64,000 bases of DNA, taken from positions 186,001 through 250,000 of the forward strand of contig JADNYV010000030.1 of the NCBI GenBank assembly GCA_015501055.1, read 5' to 3'. Of the stretch, positions 1-13,262 are shown piece by piece. The DNA is from Mucidula mucida (taxonomy: Eukaryota > Basidiomycota > Agaricomycetes > Agaricales > Physalacriaceae). How positions within the stretch are numbered: position 1 is the first letter of the stretch; every line of letters begins with the position of its first letter. Under the pieces are notes generated by a model, which saw only the letters and a list, made by a program, of their open reading frames with translations, ran no database searches and was not told the origin of the DNA. The translations under genes were made by a program, and so were the position numbers.

Positions 1-422
1 TTGGTCGCTCCTTGACGGACCCGCAGGTCAGTAGCTTGATCACTTCATGGTAAAATTCTCTCACGTTCTGTTAGTTCGAGCTAGAGCACCAGCTTGCGTT
101 GTTCTGTCGAGAGGAAGTTCTTGGGTGGATGCGCTCCAAAAGTACCAATGCAGATGCGAACGCCACCCAATTCAAGCATCACGTCATGGCGAACGTCGAG
201 AACATTGTCAAGCATGCCGAGACGCTAGCTTGTAAAATTGAACACGATCAGGTTTGTATCGTTTCCCGCTAATGCTTGTCTGTTCTCTGACAGTACGTTT
301 AGGCTCTACAGGGCGTCACGCCTACAGTACCGGTCATGCAGACGGCCATTGGTCTCATATGCAGCGCAAGTAATCCAGTACAGTTGATCAAGATGGGTGA
401 GACGTACCAGCCGTGGTTTTAA
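1..422 (+). CDS. TRA1: TRA1/TRRAP-like PIKK-family protein, C-terminal end (partial)
   Basis: Only the last three exons are in the window: 1-26, 75-251 and 303-422, joined by two short GT-AG introns, stop TAA at 420-422. The final exon reads as a FATC domain: it contains TAIGLICSASNPVQLIKMG and ends in Pro-Trp-Phe, the kind of aromatic C-terminus found in Tra1/TRRAP. Known of the family: Tra1 is a catalytically inactive PI3K-like scaffold of about 3,700 residues that contacts activators in the SAGA and NuA4 acetyltransferase complexes in the nucleus. The N-terminal bulk, including the pseudokinase region, lies left of the window. The gene converges on the BRD8-like gene, whose product in other fungi is also NuA4-associated. 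The assignment rests on a short C-terminal stretch, so another FATC protein cannot be fully excluded. Confidence 0.7.
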
Positions 423-688
423 GCAGTAGATTGTATCAGCATCTGTATTCCTATCTCATCATACGCTTATTTTGTACACATTGTAACATAATCGCATTTT
501 CTTCACAAGCCCACAATCAGGGGACCCGTAGGTTGTTCGAATGACCATTCGCGAGGGACAGTTATGGTCTGAGGCCATTTGGACTTGGGTATCTTTCTTA
601 CGACAGCCAGCATCCTGCGGAAGTCCTAGATGTATCAACCAGTCTCCGAAATTAATGCATCATTAAAGCCGCCTCAGTATTCCGGAAG

Positions 689-2098
689 TCATTGATCAGC
701 ACTTCGCTGTCGTCCCTCATCTGTGTGAAAAATGAGCACGGGAAAGACGGCAGAGTAGAAAACACTGACGGCCTCTGCCATTCGGGAAACGGATGATCCA
801 GGCCTGTTGTACATGATAGCGTTGGCAAACATCAAGTAGATATCTCTACGGTACTCTAGCGAATTAGTGATTGCCCCTTCCTTGATCTTGTTCTTTATTG
901 TACGCAGGTCTATAGGCCGCTTGACGATATCGCGATAGTCGGGTGCTTCGCTTGCCTTGATGGGGCTCTGGAAGATGTTACCGTCCTTGAGGGTGGTTAT
1001 GCGGGAATGAAGTGGCCCGATAATGGATTGGAAGCGCTTGATTGCGATAGCTTCTGGGTCTGCGCCACCCCGGCGACGGCCACGAGTACTTGAAGACCCT
1101 GCTTCCTCTTCAATAAGGGATTCGGAGACTTCTCGGATGCGTTTTTTGTCGCGAATACTGTCTGGAGGATCCAAAACGGATGCTTTGCGTTTACCTGACA
1201 GAAGATTGAATACGTGCAAGGAGATGTAGTTGAATTTATACTTCTGCGTGCAGGAAGTGCTTCCGGGGCGGGGGACTCTTCATCACCGGCAGGAGTATCC
1301 AAACGCTCCATCTCGACATCGCTGCTGTCCGGTGCTGATGATCGTCCTTTCTTGCGGTCTTTGGGTTTGGTCGATGCTCGTAGTCGCGCTGCTCTCGCTG
1401 CGTAAGTATGAGTAATAAAAGTATCTGAGAGATGGTGGTCCTCACTTCTCGTCGCATGTAGTGGCTCATCTTCAGAGGACTCGTCGTCTTCGTCAACACC
1501 TCGCGCAGTGTCCTGTTCGTCGCTGGCCTTTGGTCGTTGCTCTGCGAGGGGGTCGTGGTCAGAATCTGGTTTCTTCCATGTCCCGGCACGAAGTTGCTCA
1601 ATTTCCTCAGCAATTGCTCTGCCAAATAAGTAAAGAGAAAGATAGTAGAAACAGACAACGTACTTGAATTTGGCCTCTTCAATGAGAATCAGTTTACGCA
1701 GGTCATCGAAATGGGTCGCGTAAAATCGTCTGGCCAAGGACAAGTTGACTGCGGCGTGAATGGTGGCGTTTTCCTGTGTGCTAGGGCTGATAAGACGGAC
1801 TCAAGTATTGAACATGGGTTCGACGTACAGATCAAGCCCGGCTTCTTGCAATAAATTCGCGTAAATTGACTGGCAAGACTAAAATGTATTACTACTAGGT
1901 GAAAATGGAAATCAGAAGACGCAGTACTTGAGCAGTGAAGAACGATTTTGGATGGGACAGTAGTGGATGCCTGGACAACAATTTAGCGACCGAGGCCCAG
2001 TCGTCGCCGAGCTCGTAGACAGCCTGAGCGAGGATGAGACGGTCCCTTGTGGTCATCGTTGCCATGTCCGGTTCTGCTGGTTGGCGAGCGGCACTCAT
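689..2098 (-). CDS. BRD8/Bdc1-like bromodomain protein
   Basis: Six exons on the minus strand, about 390 residues: 1928-2098, 1829-1878, 1664-1780, 1446-1618, 1242-1397 and 689-1194, all with GT-AG introns and consistent phases. The N-terminus has the helical motif ELGDDWASVAKLLSRHPLL followed by KSFFTAQ and SCQSIYANLLQEAGLDL, the arrangement of BRD8-family proteins. The middle is acidic, basic and low-complexity (about residues 115-250). The C-terminal ~120 residues form a bromodomain with PIDLRTIKNKI and the acetyl-lysine-contacting Asn in NAIMYN. Inferred role: acetyl-lysine reader of the NuA4 complex. The start ATG lies 74 bases from the divergent PEP4-like start, so a shared promoter is likely. 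The family is clear; the complex membership is by analogy. Confidence 0.78.
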
Positions 2099-2172
2099 AG
2101 GAGGTGCTTACCTAACGTTGTGGGTTGCATGACGTGCATCAGTTGCCAGTCACAGCTCTGTTCTGTACCACC

Positions 2173-3709
<1,537 letters not shown>

Positions 3710-3941
3710 GGCCATGTTTCCTGGTATCGACGGACAACACTCACTCATTAGCCGCTTCCGGATGTTACTCATGAGGTGTACGATAGTACAGAGTTTAGTA
3801 TCGCTTTAGTTTTACGCTTCTCGACGTTATTGCATCCTTCTCTTGTCAAGTTGTGTTAATTTCAATAAACTCAGTCGCACTTTGCGGGAACGATCTCGCA
3901 CTTCTGAAAGTGACGTGTTTTCAGCACGAGAGCATCTTGAA

Positions 3942-5975
3942 ATGCATCATCCATCATCTCATTTACTTTTTCGCTCCCTTCAGGATCAATTGCCCTCCAT
4001 ATCCCATTCTGAAAAAGTTAGGACGGGCATACTAAGCAAGGCGTATTCGAGGCCCCTTGACAGGATACAAGTGTTAGGAAATGATGAGACCTTGGGTCAC
4101 ACTGGGTGAATTAATGAATGCCATGCTGTTGAATTCTGCTGACTGTAGAAGATGTGTTAACGCGGTCAGTTGGGCGCAAGATGGTGAAATTCTTATCAGT
4201 GGAGGTGATGACCGGACGTGAGTCTTGCTATATTGATTGATGTTGAGTTGTGGTTCAACCTTATATGCTAGAGTGCGAATATGGCGGGGGGACCCAACTT
4301 TGGAAACATCTTCTGCGTACCCTGCACTGTCCTGTCGCGCGGTCATCAACACCGGGCACCGCGCCAATATCTTCAATGCCCAAATGCTGCCCTATTCTTC
4401 TCGTATGTGAGTCAAGTGCCTCGATATTCTTCGTGTCCCAAACCTAGCCATAATAGCGCGACGGTCGCAGGAGATCGTCAAGTGCGCGTATTTGATGTGG
4501 GATACGCGCACGGCGGGAGCGAGACGGAGTATTCGAATGCACGGACGCATCTTTTGACGTGTCATGAGGATCGCGTTAAACGGATTGTTACGGAGGAGAG
4601 TCCTGATGTGTTCTTGACTGTCTCAGAGGTAGCTTGTGTCGGCCACAACGGAGGCAGTAAGTTTGACTCGACTTAGGATGGCACGGTGCGGCAACATGAC
4701 CTTCGGAGCTCGCATACGTGCAGGAGCCAGTGTCCTGCACCGCTAGTGCAGATGGACCATGAGCTGACATCATTATCGATGTCGTCGCTCACTCCGTACC
4801 AGTTTGTGGTCGCCGGGCAGTCACCTTACGTTCGTACTGATTCTGGTGGCGTCGCGGATAGTGATTCTCATGCTGCGTGATACGATCTGTAGGGATATCT
4901 ATTTGATAGGCGAAATTTACGGGCGAAACAGCAATCCGGGAGCTCAAAAAGCATCACGACATGCACGAGGCTCTTTGGGCGTCCTGATCCTTCCTCTGAA
5001 GAGCCGTCTTCTGATAGTCCGCGCTTCAGGAAACGCGACCATGTCACCGGTGTCCGCATGAATTCTACGAGTAGTGATGAGGTATGAAAGCTGGATTTAA
5101 TGTCCCTTCGCCGCTCATGCATTCTCTGGCAGCTTCTAATTGGCAAGCCGCGATCGTCTGGTAATCTGTAAGCTCTCTGAGCTGATTATACGTGTAGCTT
5201 ATAGCGCCGACGGCGTCTATCGGTTCTCGACGCTCGGAGAGACATCTGAGGATGTGAACGCATCTTCAAATTCCGTCTTGCCATCAGAGCCTGAGATTGA
5301 TGACGAACCTCCGCCTTATCCAGAGTCTTGTATCCGCAGAAGCCACAAGGAGTATCAGTTGTTCTCCCATTGCATCGCTATTTAGGAGCGCGCAACGTTG
5401 AGACTGTCAAAGACGGTATAGAGTTTAAGGCTTGATTCCAATGATAACTAAGACCCTTGTCAGTGAATTTCCTGGGACCGCGCAGCGAATATGTTACTAT
5501 TGGATCTGATGACGGCAATTTCTTCATGTGGGAGAAAGATTCTGGCCGTCTTCATGGCATATACGAAGGTAAGCTCTAGCGTCTTCAAACCTTCCTCGAC
5601 TAACCCTCGCTGCACGATAGGTGATTCGAGCATCGTTAATGTAATTGAAGGACACCCTCATCTACCGCTCGTCGCCACTAGCGGTATCGATACAACAGTA
5701 AAGGTTATTGGGCGTCCTTCTCTCCTGAATTCTAATGAACTGAACCTGGTTTCAAGCTGTTTGCGCCCCAACTTGATTCCGAGGATATGCCCAGTCGCTT
5801 TTCAAGGACAGATAATGCGGTCAACATCATGGAGTCGAATTCGCAACCTGGAACAAGAGTACCCATGTTCAGGAGGCTGGATGTGATTCAACTGTTGCTG
5901 GAGGCACAGGCTCTCCAAGGGCACGGCGGGGATGAGGATAGCCATGTGGCGGAGATACCTTGTACAAATCAGTGA
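3942..5975 (+). CDS. DCAF-type WD40-repeat protein (CUL4-DDB1 substrate receptor family)
   Basis: A gene of about ten exons. WD40 blades read through the joins: LGHTG then CVNAVSWAQDGEILISGGDD, then TGHRANIFNAQMLPYSSR, VAGDRQVRVFDVG, CHEDRVKRIVTEESPDVF, EDGTVRQHDLRSS, DELLIAYSADGVYRF, VNFLGPRSEYVTIGSDDGN, and GHPHLPLVATSGIDTTVK. The EDGTVRQHDLR motif with an Arg after WD-like HD is the DxR/WDxR box that binds DDB1 in DCAF5/6/8 relatives. Inferred role: substrate receptor of a CUL4-DDB1 ubiquitin ligase. One intron starts after LLI with a GC donor (TTG|GCAAGC at about 5130) and ends at CGTGTAG near 5198. The chosen start is the first in-frame ATG of the exon; the N-terminus before the first WD blade is short and could be longer upstream. 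Confidence 0.78.
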
Positions 5976-6189
5976 ATTAGTAGTGACAATTGGACCGCTG
6001 GAGAAAATACATCTCATTTGGCAAAAAACTTTGGAAACGGGAGACATGCTGCATTTCACCGAACTTTAGGGAACCCGCCTTGCGAACGGAATAAGCTTAG
6101 CTTTCGAGAAGTTCAAACGTGAACTGCAGACAAGTTGAACATTAAAACTCCGACTAGATCACGGGATTCCTGCTCTCACTGAGGCAACC

Positions 6190-7727
6190 ATGGAGGGCCA
6201 TCTAACCAGCATCTCTTCGCTTGGACAAAAAGACAAGGCGCCCGCCTACTCGACCCTTCTTCGCGACACGCTCTCGACGCCTGGCTCAGCCACTGTTGCA
6301 GCAGATCTTCACGCTTTTGTGGATGCTGTAGTCAATCAAGACAACCTGCTCGTCGGCAGACAAATCTTGACCGAGGTGGTCAAATTCCTCGCCGATGGCG
6401 CCATTGCAGATAGCGATCTCAAGAAGGCCGTTGTGCAGGATATCGTGTCCATAGTGTTGCCCAAGATCGTAAGCTATGAGGAGCAGGTGAGCAAGCCACC
6501 TTGGATTAGGAACGGAGCCTTACTGTTGTCAGGTTATCGCACTCAGGTCGCAGCTGGCAGATATATATGAAAGCGAAGAGGAATGGAGCGAGGCGGCTCG
6601 GGTGTTGATGAGCATTTTCAATGAAAGTAGTCAACGGTACGCTCTCCTTCCTGGTTCCGCGCCAAACAACCCCTCAACTTATCTAGCGCCTTTTCCGATG
6701 CTGATCGAATGTCTGGATATGTCCGGATAGTACGTTTGCTGTTGGAAGAGGAAGACTCTGTTCAGGCAGAAACATATTTCAATCGCGCCCAGCTACTCGT
6801 TCATTCCACCACCGACAAAGTCGTCCTTCTCCAATTCAAACTCTGCCAAGCCAGAATTAGTGACTATGGTCGCAAGTTCCTAGAGGCTGCTAGTCGCTAT
6901 CATGAACTGAGTTATGTCGGCGAGATTGACGAAGAAGAGCGTCGCCACATGTTGTATGTATCGGGCTTTCGACGCGTTGGATCTAGCTCATATCATATAG
7001 GATGGCTGCTGTTACTTGTGCTGTGCTCGCTCCTGCTGGCCCCAATCGATCCCGCGTCTTGGCTTCATTATATCGCGATGAACGTTCCGTTGACTTGTCT
7101 ACATACAACATCCTTTCTAAAATGTTCCTCGACCACATCCTCCGTCCGGCAGAAATCAAAGAGTTCGAGGGCACACTTAAACCTCACCAACTTGCTAAAA
7201 TTGCTATATCGTCCAATGACAGGCTGGCATCGGCGAATGAGGATGGAGAGGGCAATGACGGTACGACAAGTACACGCACAGGCCCCTCCACTGTTCTCGA
7301 CCGTGCTGTCATGGAGCACAACCTTCTCGCGAGCTCCAATATCTACAACAACATCACTTTTAGAGGTCTCGGCGCACTACTTGATCTCACCCCAGGTGCT
7401 GCAGAGACAATGGCGAGAAAGATGATCGAACAAGGACGCCTACGAGGGACTATAGATCAAGTTGATAAGCTCATTTGGTTTGAAGGTAATCGTGAGGAGG
7501 ACGACGCGCAGGGTAAGGCTGGTGGCCTTGGCGATGTGGAGGAGGCAGAAGACACTGGCGCGCCGTTTACCAAGCGATGGGACACCCAAATACGGATTAC
7601 GGCTGCCAACGTAGGTGTCCCGTCTGAACTTTTCCGATCAATCGTACTGATTATGCCTCAGGTCGAAGCCATCGTGCAAAGCCTCACTGATAAGGGACTT
7701 GTGAAGAACGTTTCTGTAACGGCTTGA
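6190..7727 (+). CDS. CSN4: COP9 signalosome subunit 4
   Basis: Four exons: 6190-6486, 6533-6636, 6687-6953, 7001-7727, giving 464 residues in one consistent frame, close to the usual CSN4 size. The first two thirds are helical repeats (QLADIYESEEEWSEAARVL, FNRAQLLVH, FKLCQARISDYGRKFLEAA). The C-terminal third is a PCI domain with VMEHNLLASSNIYNNITF, ETMARKMIEQGRLRGTIDQ and a winged-helix end. A Gly/Glu/Asp-rich insert sits near residues 395-420. Family role: subunit of the COP9 signalosome, which removes NEDD8 from cullins and so regulates cullin-RING ligases. The DCAF-type gene just upstream belongs to the same broad ubiquitin pathway, but adjacency alone does not imply co-regulation. Confidence 0.93.
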
Positions 7728-8714
7728 GGGCTTTGGCTAGATTTCTAACATCGTTCGCATTTTTGAAGGCATATTCGACATTGTAATTCGAACCGGGTGC
7801 ACAAGAGCTCAAATGTACAATTTATGTATAACTAGGAGAGGCCCTCATTGCATCTTCAGGTGTTCTTCAACGCTCGGCTTCGGAGATGAAATGATAGATG
7901 TGGCGTCCGCGTCATTCTTATCTATAGTATCTGCGCCGGCAACTAATTGCTAACATGAATATCATCTACCTAAGATCTTATATAGACTAGTACTCCCGCG
8001 CTAGAGAACAGGTGGTTTTTGGGAGCGTATTAATGGTTTACCTTCTTGAGATATTGAAAACGCGTCACTATCGCCGCCAGACTAGAGCTCGCCTGAAGGT
8101 GATCCAGGTCCTCTACTGCTAAGCTTGTCCTCTGACGCGTAGGACACACATAAATATATGGTTACGTGTTAACGGACAGCGAGGCTGTCGTCGATGTGTT
8201 GCAAGTCAGTAAACTTTCGGTCGTGATCCGATCAATGAAACGCCGAACGGACATGCTCACAATGCCTCATGTAAAAACACATTCCCCCCACTTGGAAGGG
8301 TGGGCAGCGCGTGCCAGACGTGTGTTGCGCCGCCTTTCGGTCTGTTGACAAATCTTGGCTAGCTAGTACATTGCTTCCTTACGGCCACTCCATCGCAGTT
8401 GAAAGTTAAATCTCGATTCTGCGAAGTCCATAGCATCCCTCCTCGACTGTTCGTTCCAATGGAAATAGGTCTTATTGGACGTAACAACACTATTCGGCAT
8501 ATAAAAGCACCCCATATCCGTGTTCTCCGTGGACCTCTTCTTGCACGACGTCGAGGCTTTGCGCCACTCTTTCCCTTCTGCTAATTCATCACCTTCCGCC
8601 CTCTCTATTCTACTCTGTCTCGGGAAACCTCCAATCAAATAATCCTCAAGTATGTAACCTCGGGTACAACGCTTGCTCTATGCTCACCATTCTCGCTCTC
8701 AGTCGGATTACCCC
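7728..8714. other. Intergenic region
   Basis: About 990 bases between CSN4 and the low-complexity gene. No reading frame here shows splice-consistent or family-like coding. The right-hand part has a TATA-like element (listed separately). I see no tRNA. Confidence 0.5.
8500..8507 (+). promoter_or_regulatory. TATA-like element TATAAAAG
   Basis: A canonical TATAAAAG lies about 210 bases upstream of the ATG at 8715, with an ATTGG (inverted CCAAT) about 30 bases further upstream. The placement would suit a 5' leader of roughly 180 bases, possibly containing an intron. Position-only inference. Confidence 0.35.
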
Positions 8715-9900
8715 ATGGATATCAATTTTGATAGTCCCCACAGTCCACCCAGTTTGCTCTTCTCCGACTTCAAGAGCAAGATCAACTCGACGGTTGATGT
8801 GAACAGGTTTGGTCTCGACGGATTCGACGACTTTGAACTGGACTTGGGATGCCTATCGAGGTCTCCATCCCCATCCTCGCCTGCGGGAGGCTCTTTGTCC
8901 TCAGACCAGGACGGTCCATCTCATCCTGCAAGCCCATCGTTCCCACTGTCTCGACATCTTCACCTGCGCCCCCATCTCAAGCAGTCAACGTCACTTCGGC
9001 GAAAATCTCTCCCAAGACAGCGGCCTCTGTCCTTCGGGCCTCGTGGCCAGCATTGAATCGTTACGTGGGACGGGGCACACCTGTCGACCAGACGAGGAGG
9101 TCTCAATGGGGCGGCTACGAAGCCGCCGAAGACGGCCGACTTCATTCTGGCACCCTGCGTTCAACGAGCCTCGACTCTGCCATTCGCGCATCGGGCCCTG
9201 CGCACCGCTCTGCATCCCCAGACTGGCACCACGTCTCGTCAGAGTCGCCGGTCCAGCCATTCGTGCTTCCAGAAGAGTCCAAAATCCAGTTTGACGTACA
9301 GCAGTCGGATCCGTCCGAGTGGGATGCGTTCATGCAGACCGTCTTAAGCCAGACGTCCTCGTCGACTGGATCTGCGCCGTCCGAACAGCGTTCCTCGCCG
9401 CCTCGGTATCTCCACCTCCGCCACGGACGCCGTCCCCACCCCCGCCACAGACGCCGGTGAAGCAGGAGCTGCCGTCGTTGTCAGAGGTGCCCGTCGAAAC
9501 GAGTGACTTGGATATTGATTTGGGTTTGGATGCGGCGTTGGATCTAGGACTGGGAGTCGGGAGGGGACTGGGACTCGGAAGAGGTATGAATTGGTTCGAG
9601 TTGGGTATGCTTCCTAGCTCAGGGTTCGATTCACCTTCAGTGTACTCCTCGTCCCCGGGGACGCCGCGAGGATCGCGTCCGGTCTCTGTCGATAATTCGG
9701 CGACTGGCTTCGCGCCCGGGCCCACGCCGAGTCAAGCTACAGTAAACGGGAATGGGAACGAGAACGGATATCATGATTCCAAGACGGAAACAAAGTCATT
9801 CTATGGGCCTGGGACGGAAGCGTGGTGGAGGAAGTTGATTGAAAAGCTTCGCAAACTCCAGAAGCTGCTGCATCGACGGAAAGTCGTTCACAGCGTTTGA
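8715..9900 (+). CDS. Ser/Pro-rich protein with basic amphipathic C-terminus, unknown function
   Basis: Not recognised. Coding runs through three successive frames. The start MDINFDSPHSPPSLLFSDF (8715) is followed by an acidic stretch (GLDGFDDFELDLG). A 44-base GT-AG interval at about 8860-8905 moves into the next frame (PIVPTVSTSSPAPPS, ESKIQFDVQQSDPSEWDAF). A third frame starts somewhere between 9360 and 9460 and carries VKQELPSLSEVP and a Leu/Gly/Asp-rich stretch around 9500-9590. The protein ends in a strongly basic helix (WWRKLIEKLRKLQKLL) with stop at 9898-9900. The second frame change has no convincing intron of the right length and may be a sequence error. The acidic and Pro-rich composition could fit a regulatory protein, but no domain supports that. 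Confidence 0.45.
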
Positions 9901-10242
9901 ATACGTGCGAGGTTCATTCTTGTGAAACTATTTATTGGGACTCTTATATACCTTCCTCGTCCTCAGGTCGCTTCTATACATTACTTCTATCTTCTACCTA
10001 TGGCCAACGCTTCTTGACCCATTGTCTTGCCGCAACAACACTCTTTACTCCTGGTTTTCTTTAGGTCTTCTCCCCTACTGTACAATCTGATGTACTACTT
10101 CTCTTCCTTCAACGGTTCACATTCCTTCGTTATCAGTTTCCATCTGGTTTTATATCATTATGCTCTTAGCGTCGTATTATGGGAAATTGAATGTTTCAGG
10201 TTTAACAATATCTCTCGTTTCTTCACTGTCTTATGTACGGGA
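9901..10242. other. Intergenic region between convergent genes
   Basis: About 340 T-rich bases between the 3' ends of two convergent genes, presumably both 3' UTRs. Nothing else recognised. Confidence 0.4.
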
Positions 10243-11060
10243 CTACAACACCACTACGTCCAAGACTTGGGCAAAACCGAGCGTGATGAATAGACCAAGA
10301 ATCGTCTGGAGACTATCAACCAATAGGCCAGGTACTCCGTTGTCAGACTCTGTGGATGGCTCCGCTGAAGTAGTCGCGCTATTAGTGCTGTTGTCCTGAG
10401 TGTATCTATCCGCCGAGTATTTAGATATTCGCTCCTGAATAAGCAACGAAGCCACTTACACGAAACTGATCAAAGAAAAGACAGCACCAGTCTGGTTGGT
10501 CGCCGTCGAGGGTGACACTCCTTTGGTCGCCAAAGCGATTTCATGCTCGACTGTAGGATCGAGACCAGACTGGGAAAACAACGGCTTCTCGCAGCTGAAA
10601 AGCATTACATCCGCGAAACCGTCGACCTCAGTCTCCTTCCCATCCAATGTGACAGTGTACAGAGGTGAAACGCTGTACATCAGCGAGTTGATGTATATGG
10701 CGGAGCCTAATGTGGCTCAGAACGCTTCGTGACATGACGCGTGAAAGTGGCGCACCATTAAACTTCAAAGAAGCAGACGCAGTCTTTTGTTGTGACATGG
10801 CCACAGAGTCGGTACAGCCTGTCGGCAACACATTATAACAAGCCGCCTGACCGCCAACAATATTTCCATCGGAATCATATTTGCAGATTGAGGCATCCCC
10901 AGCATCTACATACTGCACTAGACTGTCAGAGAAGGGCACAACACTGGAGCTGCCGTACCGTGATAGCAGAATCCGTTTCGTTGACTGTGATGTTCCTTTG
11001 GGCAGAGGCCACGAGAAGACTAGAGAGTAGTGTAACGAGCGTGAAAGCGTGGCTGAGCAT
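10243..11060 (-). CDS. Secreted, membrane- or GPI-anchored basidiomycete protein (apparent +1 base)
   Basis: Three exons: 10756-11060, 10462-10706, 10243-10395. A signal peptide (MLSHAFTLVTLLSSLLVASA) is followed by an N-glycosylation-rich start (NITVNETD), then SASLKFNGSAIYINSLMYSV, YTVTLDGKETEVDGF and a Ser/Thr/Asn-rich region. It ends in a hydrophobic stretch (SLQTILGLFITLGFAQVL). The order of IxVxDTD-like start, an AxxxFxGxAIYI strand and YTVxLDG resembles a secreted beta-sandwich family common in Agaricomycetes; its function is unknown. Exon lengths sum to one more than a multiple of three: after AITxY the frame needs one G removed in ACGGTACGG near 10958. A missed small intron is the alternative. 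Confidence 0.55.
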
Positions 11061-11349
11061 CGTTCTAGGGTATATATGATTTATATCAGAGACAGATGGA
11101 GATAACGGAATGATGAAGCCGAGTCCAAGCGTCAGACATTATTTTTTGAAGCTCAGGCCCCGGCAGGGCGCTCGGAAATCCTGGTGGTGATCAGTACCAC
11201 TCTCGGATGCTCGGACTGCAACCCATTCTTGTTCATCTCGCGTAGAAGCACCTGTATCGGAAGGAAGGATCGCCCTCTTACACTGAGTAGGGGCAATTAA
11301 CTGAGACCATGATGAATAAACGAATGGACAAAACTCTGGGAGTCTATGT

Positions 11350-13127
11350 CTACAAGAAGTCGATTCCCATCCCCACTTGCACACCTCTTCTTGTGCTATC
11401 GCTCGCACTGGCCATTAATGGCACACCCACATTCAGCTCCACTCTCACAGGATCAAAGCGATATATCAGACCAACACCCGCAGACACCGACGGACGCGTT
11501 ATGCACGCTTTAACGTTATCCACTAATGATTGCGCTGCCGACGAATCTTAGTTTGAAACGAGGAGAAAGGGCAGAAAACCAGCCTACATTTGTCCCGAGC
11601 GTCTAACCTCCCGACATTTATAAACGAGTGCAATTTCAAAGGCCACTGTGGTTTCTTCGGTAGATCAGCAATGAAGCTCAGCCCAGCTGCCCAGTATATG
11701 TCGCCACCCAAGGAGTCTTCTCCGTCCCTCGGCCCTAAGCCGTTCATATTGAACATTCTCAAAGATGTTGGTCCACCCAGATTGAACCGATCGGAAACTA
11801 GTGTTGGTCGTCCCAACCCCCACATCACGCCGGAGCGCCATGTCAAAGACGCAGTCTAGTATTACGTTAGATCAATCCGCGTGAAGACTTGAGCAACGTA
11901 TACTCACAATATTCGGAAATAATGGCTGTGACAGTTGCGCCACTGCCTCAGTCTTCAGGAATCGCGCATCACCGCCAAGGCCGGCCAGCTCAGTGTGTGC
12001 TTTCAGATAGACACCTTGAGCGGCTGTCGTCATGAATGCGCGAGAGTCAAAAGTGAAAGTATGCGAGAGGGATGACTTGGTCGTAAGACCCGCCGCTTCA
12101 CGTATACTGCCGAACTCTTCAGCTACCAATAATGAACAAATTGGAACAGGGTGTCTACCTTATGGATGCTGTGGGTGTCAAAGCCCCGATATTCCGCAAG
12201 ACTGCCTCATAAGCAAACTCGTTCATCCCTGTCGACAGTGTGCCGTTCTAAATGTAACCGTCAACGCGTCGGGCACGCAATTTTAGTGACGGCTGACCTA
12301 GCTCACCCTCACAAGCGCCTTGATACCGCGGAGTTCCTCCTCTGAACTTAGGAAGCTCTTGTTATCCTTCCTGAGACCATAAACGGACAAATCGGCACGC
12401 GTATTAAGGTTGGGGGAGACTGGTGCTGTGAGAAGGGCAGCGAAGGACTTTTTCGTGGCGGTGCCTATGGACATGTTGCCTTCGAGGGTTTCTGCGCCGC
12501 CAAAGACGTTACGCAGGCGCGCCGTAATACTCTAGCGCGTCGGATTAGACTAGGATACCCATAATAGGCCGGTGCATACCCCGTTTGCGTCATTGTCTCC
12601 GAACTGCGTTGAGGTATTGAGGTACACCCGGCCGCGTTCCCGCGTCTTGAAGATGACATCGAGATCGTTCGGCGCTGCGAGAGGGTCGCGAGAGCGTTCA
12701 ATCTTGGCCTCGACCGACTTGAAAATGTCAGTGCGCTGGAGAATGTCCGAAATCTGCCGAGTCTTATGAAGAACGCCTTCCAGGTCATTTCCGCCTTCGT
12801 GAGAGAGTACAGGATTGATGAGGAAACCCAGGAAGGACTTGCGGGTGTTATCGGCACCGTCGACTCGCACAGCTCGAATATTGACCGCGGTCGAACGGCT
12901 GCTGTTTATCTATCAAAAGTTGAGAAATCTCACAAAAACGTTGAGAAACCAAGTACCAGTTCAGAGAGGTGCAGTACAGCACTTTCGTACTCGCCGCGTA
13001 GTCGTCGCGCCTGTCTCTCATCCTGCCATTTCAGCAACTTTTTGATGTCGTCGGGTTCGTTGTCAGTTGGAGAAGAGGAGTTTTGCATTGGAGGGCTCAG
13101 CGAGGGCGTTTCGCCCAGCAATTCCAT
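11350..13127 (-). CDS. SAM50: Mitochondrial outer-membrane assembly protein SAM50/Tob55
   Basis: About seven exons, minus strand. The N-terminus (MELLGETPSLSPPMQNSS, then KKLLKWQDERQARRLRGEY) precedes a POTRA domain (AVRVDGADNTRKSFLGF, QISDILQRTDIFKSVEAKI, DLDVIFKTRERGRVYLNT). The C-terminal two thirds is an Omp85-type beta-barrel: LRNVFGGAETLEGNMSIG, AELAGLGGD-like strands, RFNLGGPTSLRMFNMNGLG, and a last strand ending in GVQVGMGIDFL, the expected beta-signal at the very C-terminus. Family role: core of the SAM complex that inserts beta-barrel proteins into the mitochondrial outer membrane. One intron was placed at ATAAG|GTAGAC with acceptor TTCGGCAG so that ASISIREAAGL stays in frame. The gene is divergent from the SMN-like gene, 135 bases between ATGs. 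Confidence 0.9.
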
Positions 13128-13262
13128 GCAAACGAGCACTGCAACCGGCGTAACAAGATGGAAGTATGAAGCCAAGTAATTTGAAGAGCGCGTCAAGCCG
13201 TGTGATCCGATATTCAATTCCGCCCTGTGCATTCTATTTTTTCCTGACTCTTTACTACCATC

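Noticed and set aside
7780..7810. TTCGAACC-like box suggesting a tRNA
   Set aside because: No matching T-stem, anticodon arm or acceptor stem on either strand.
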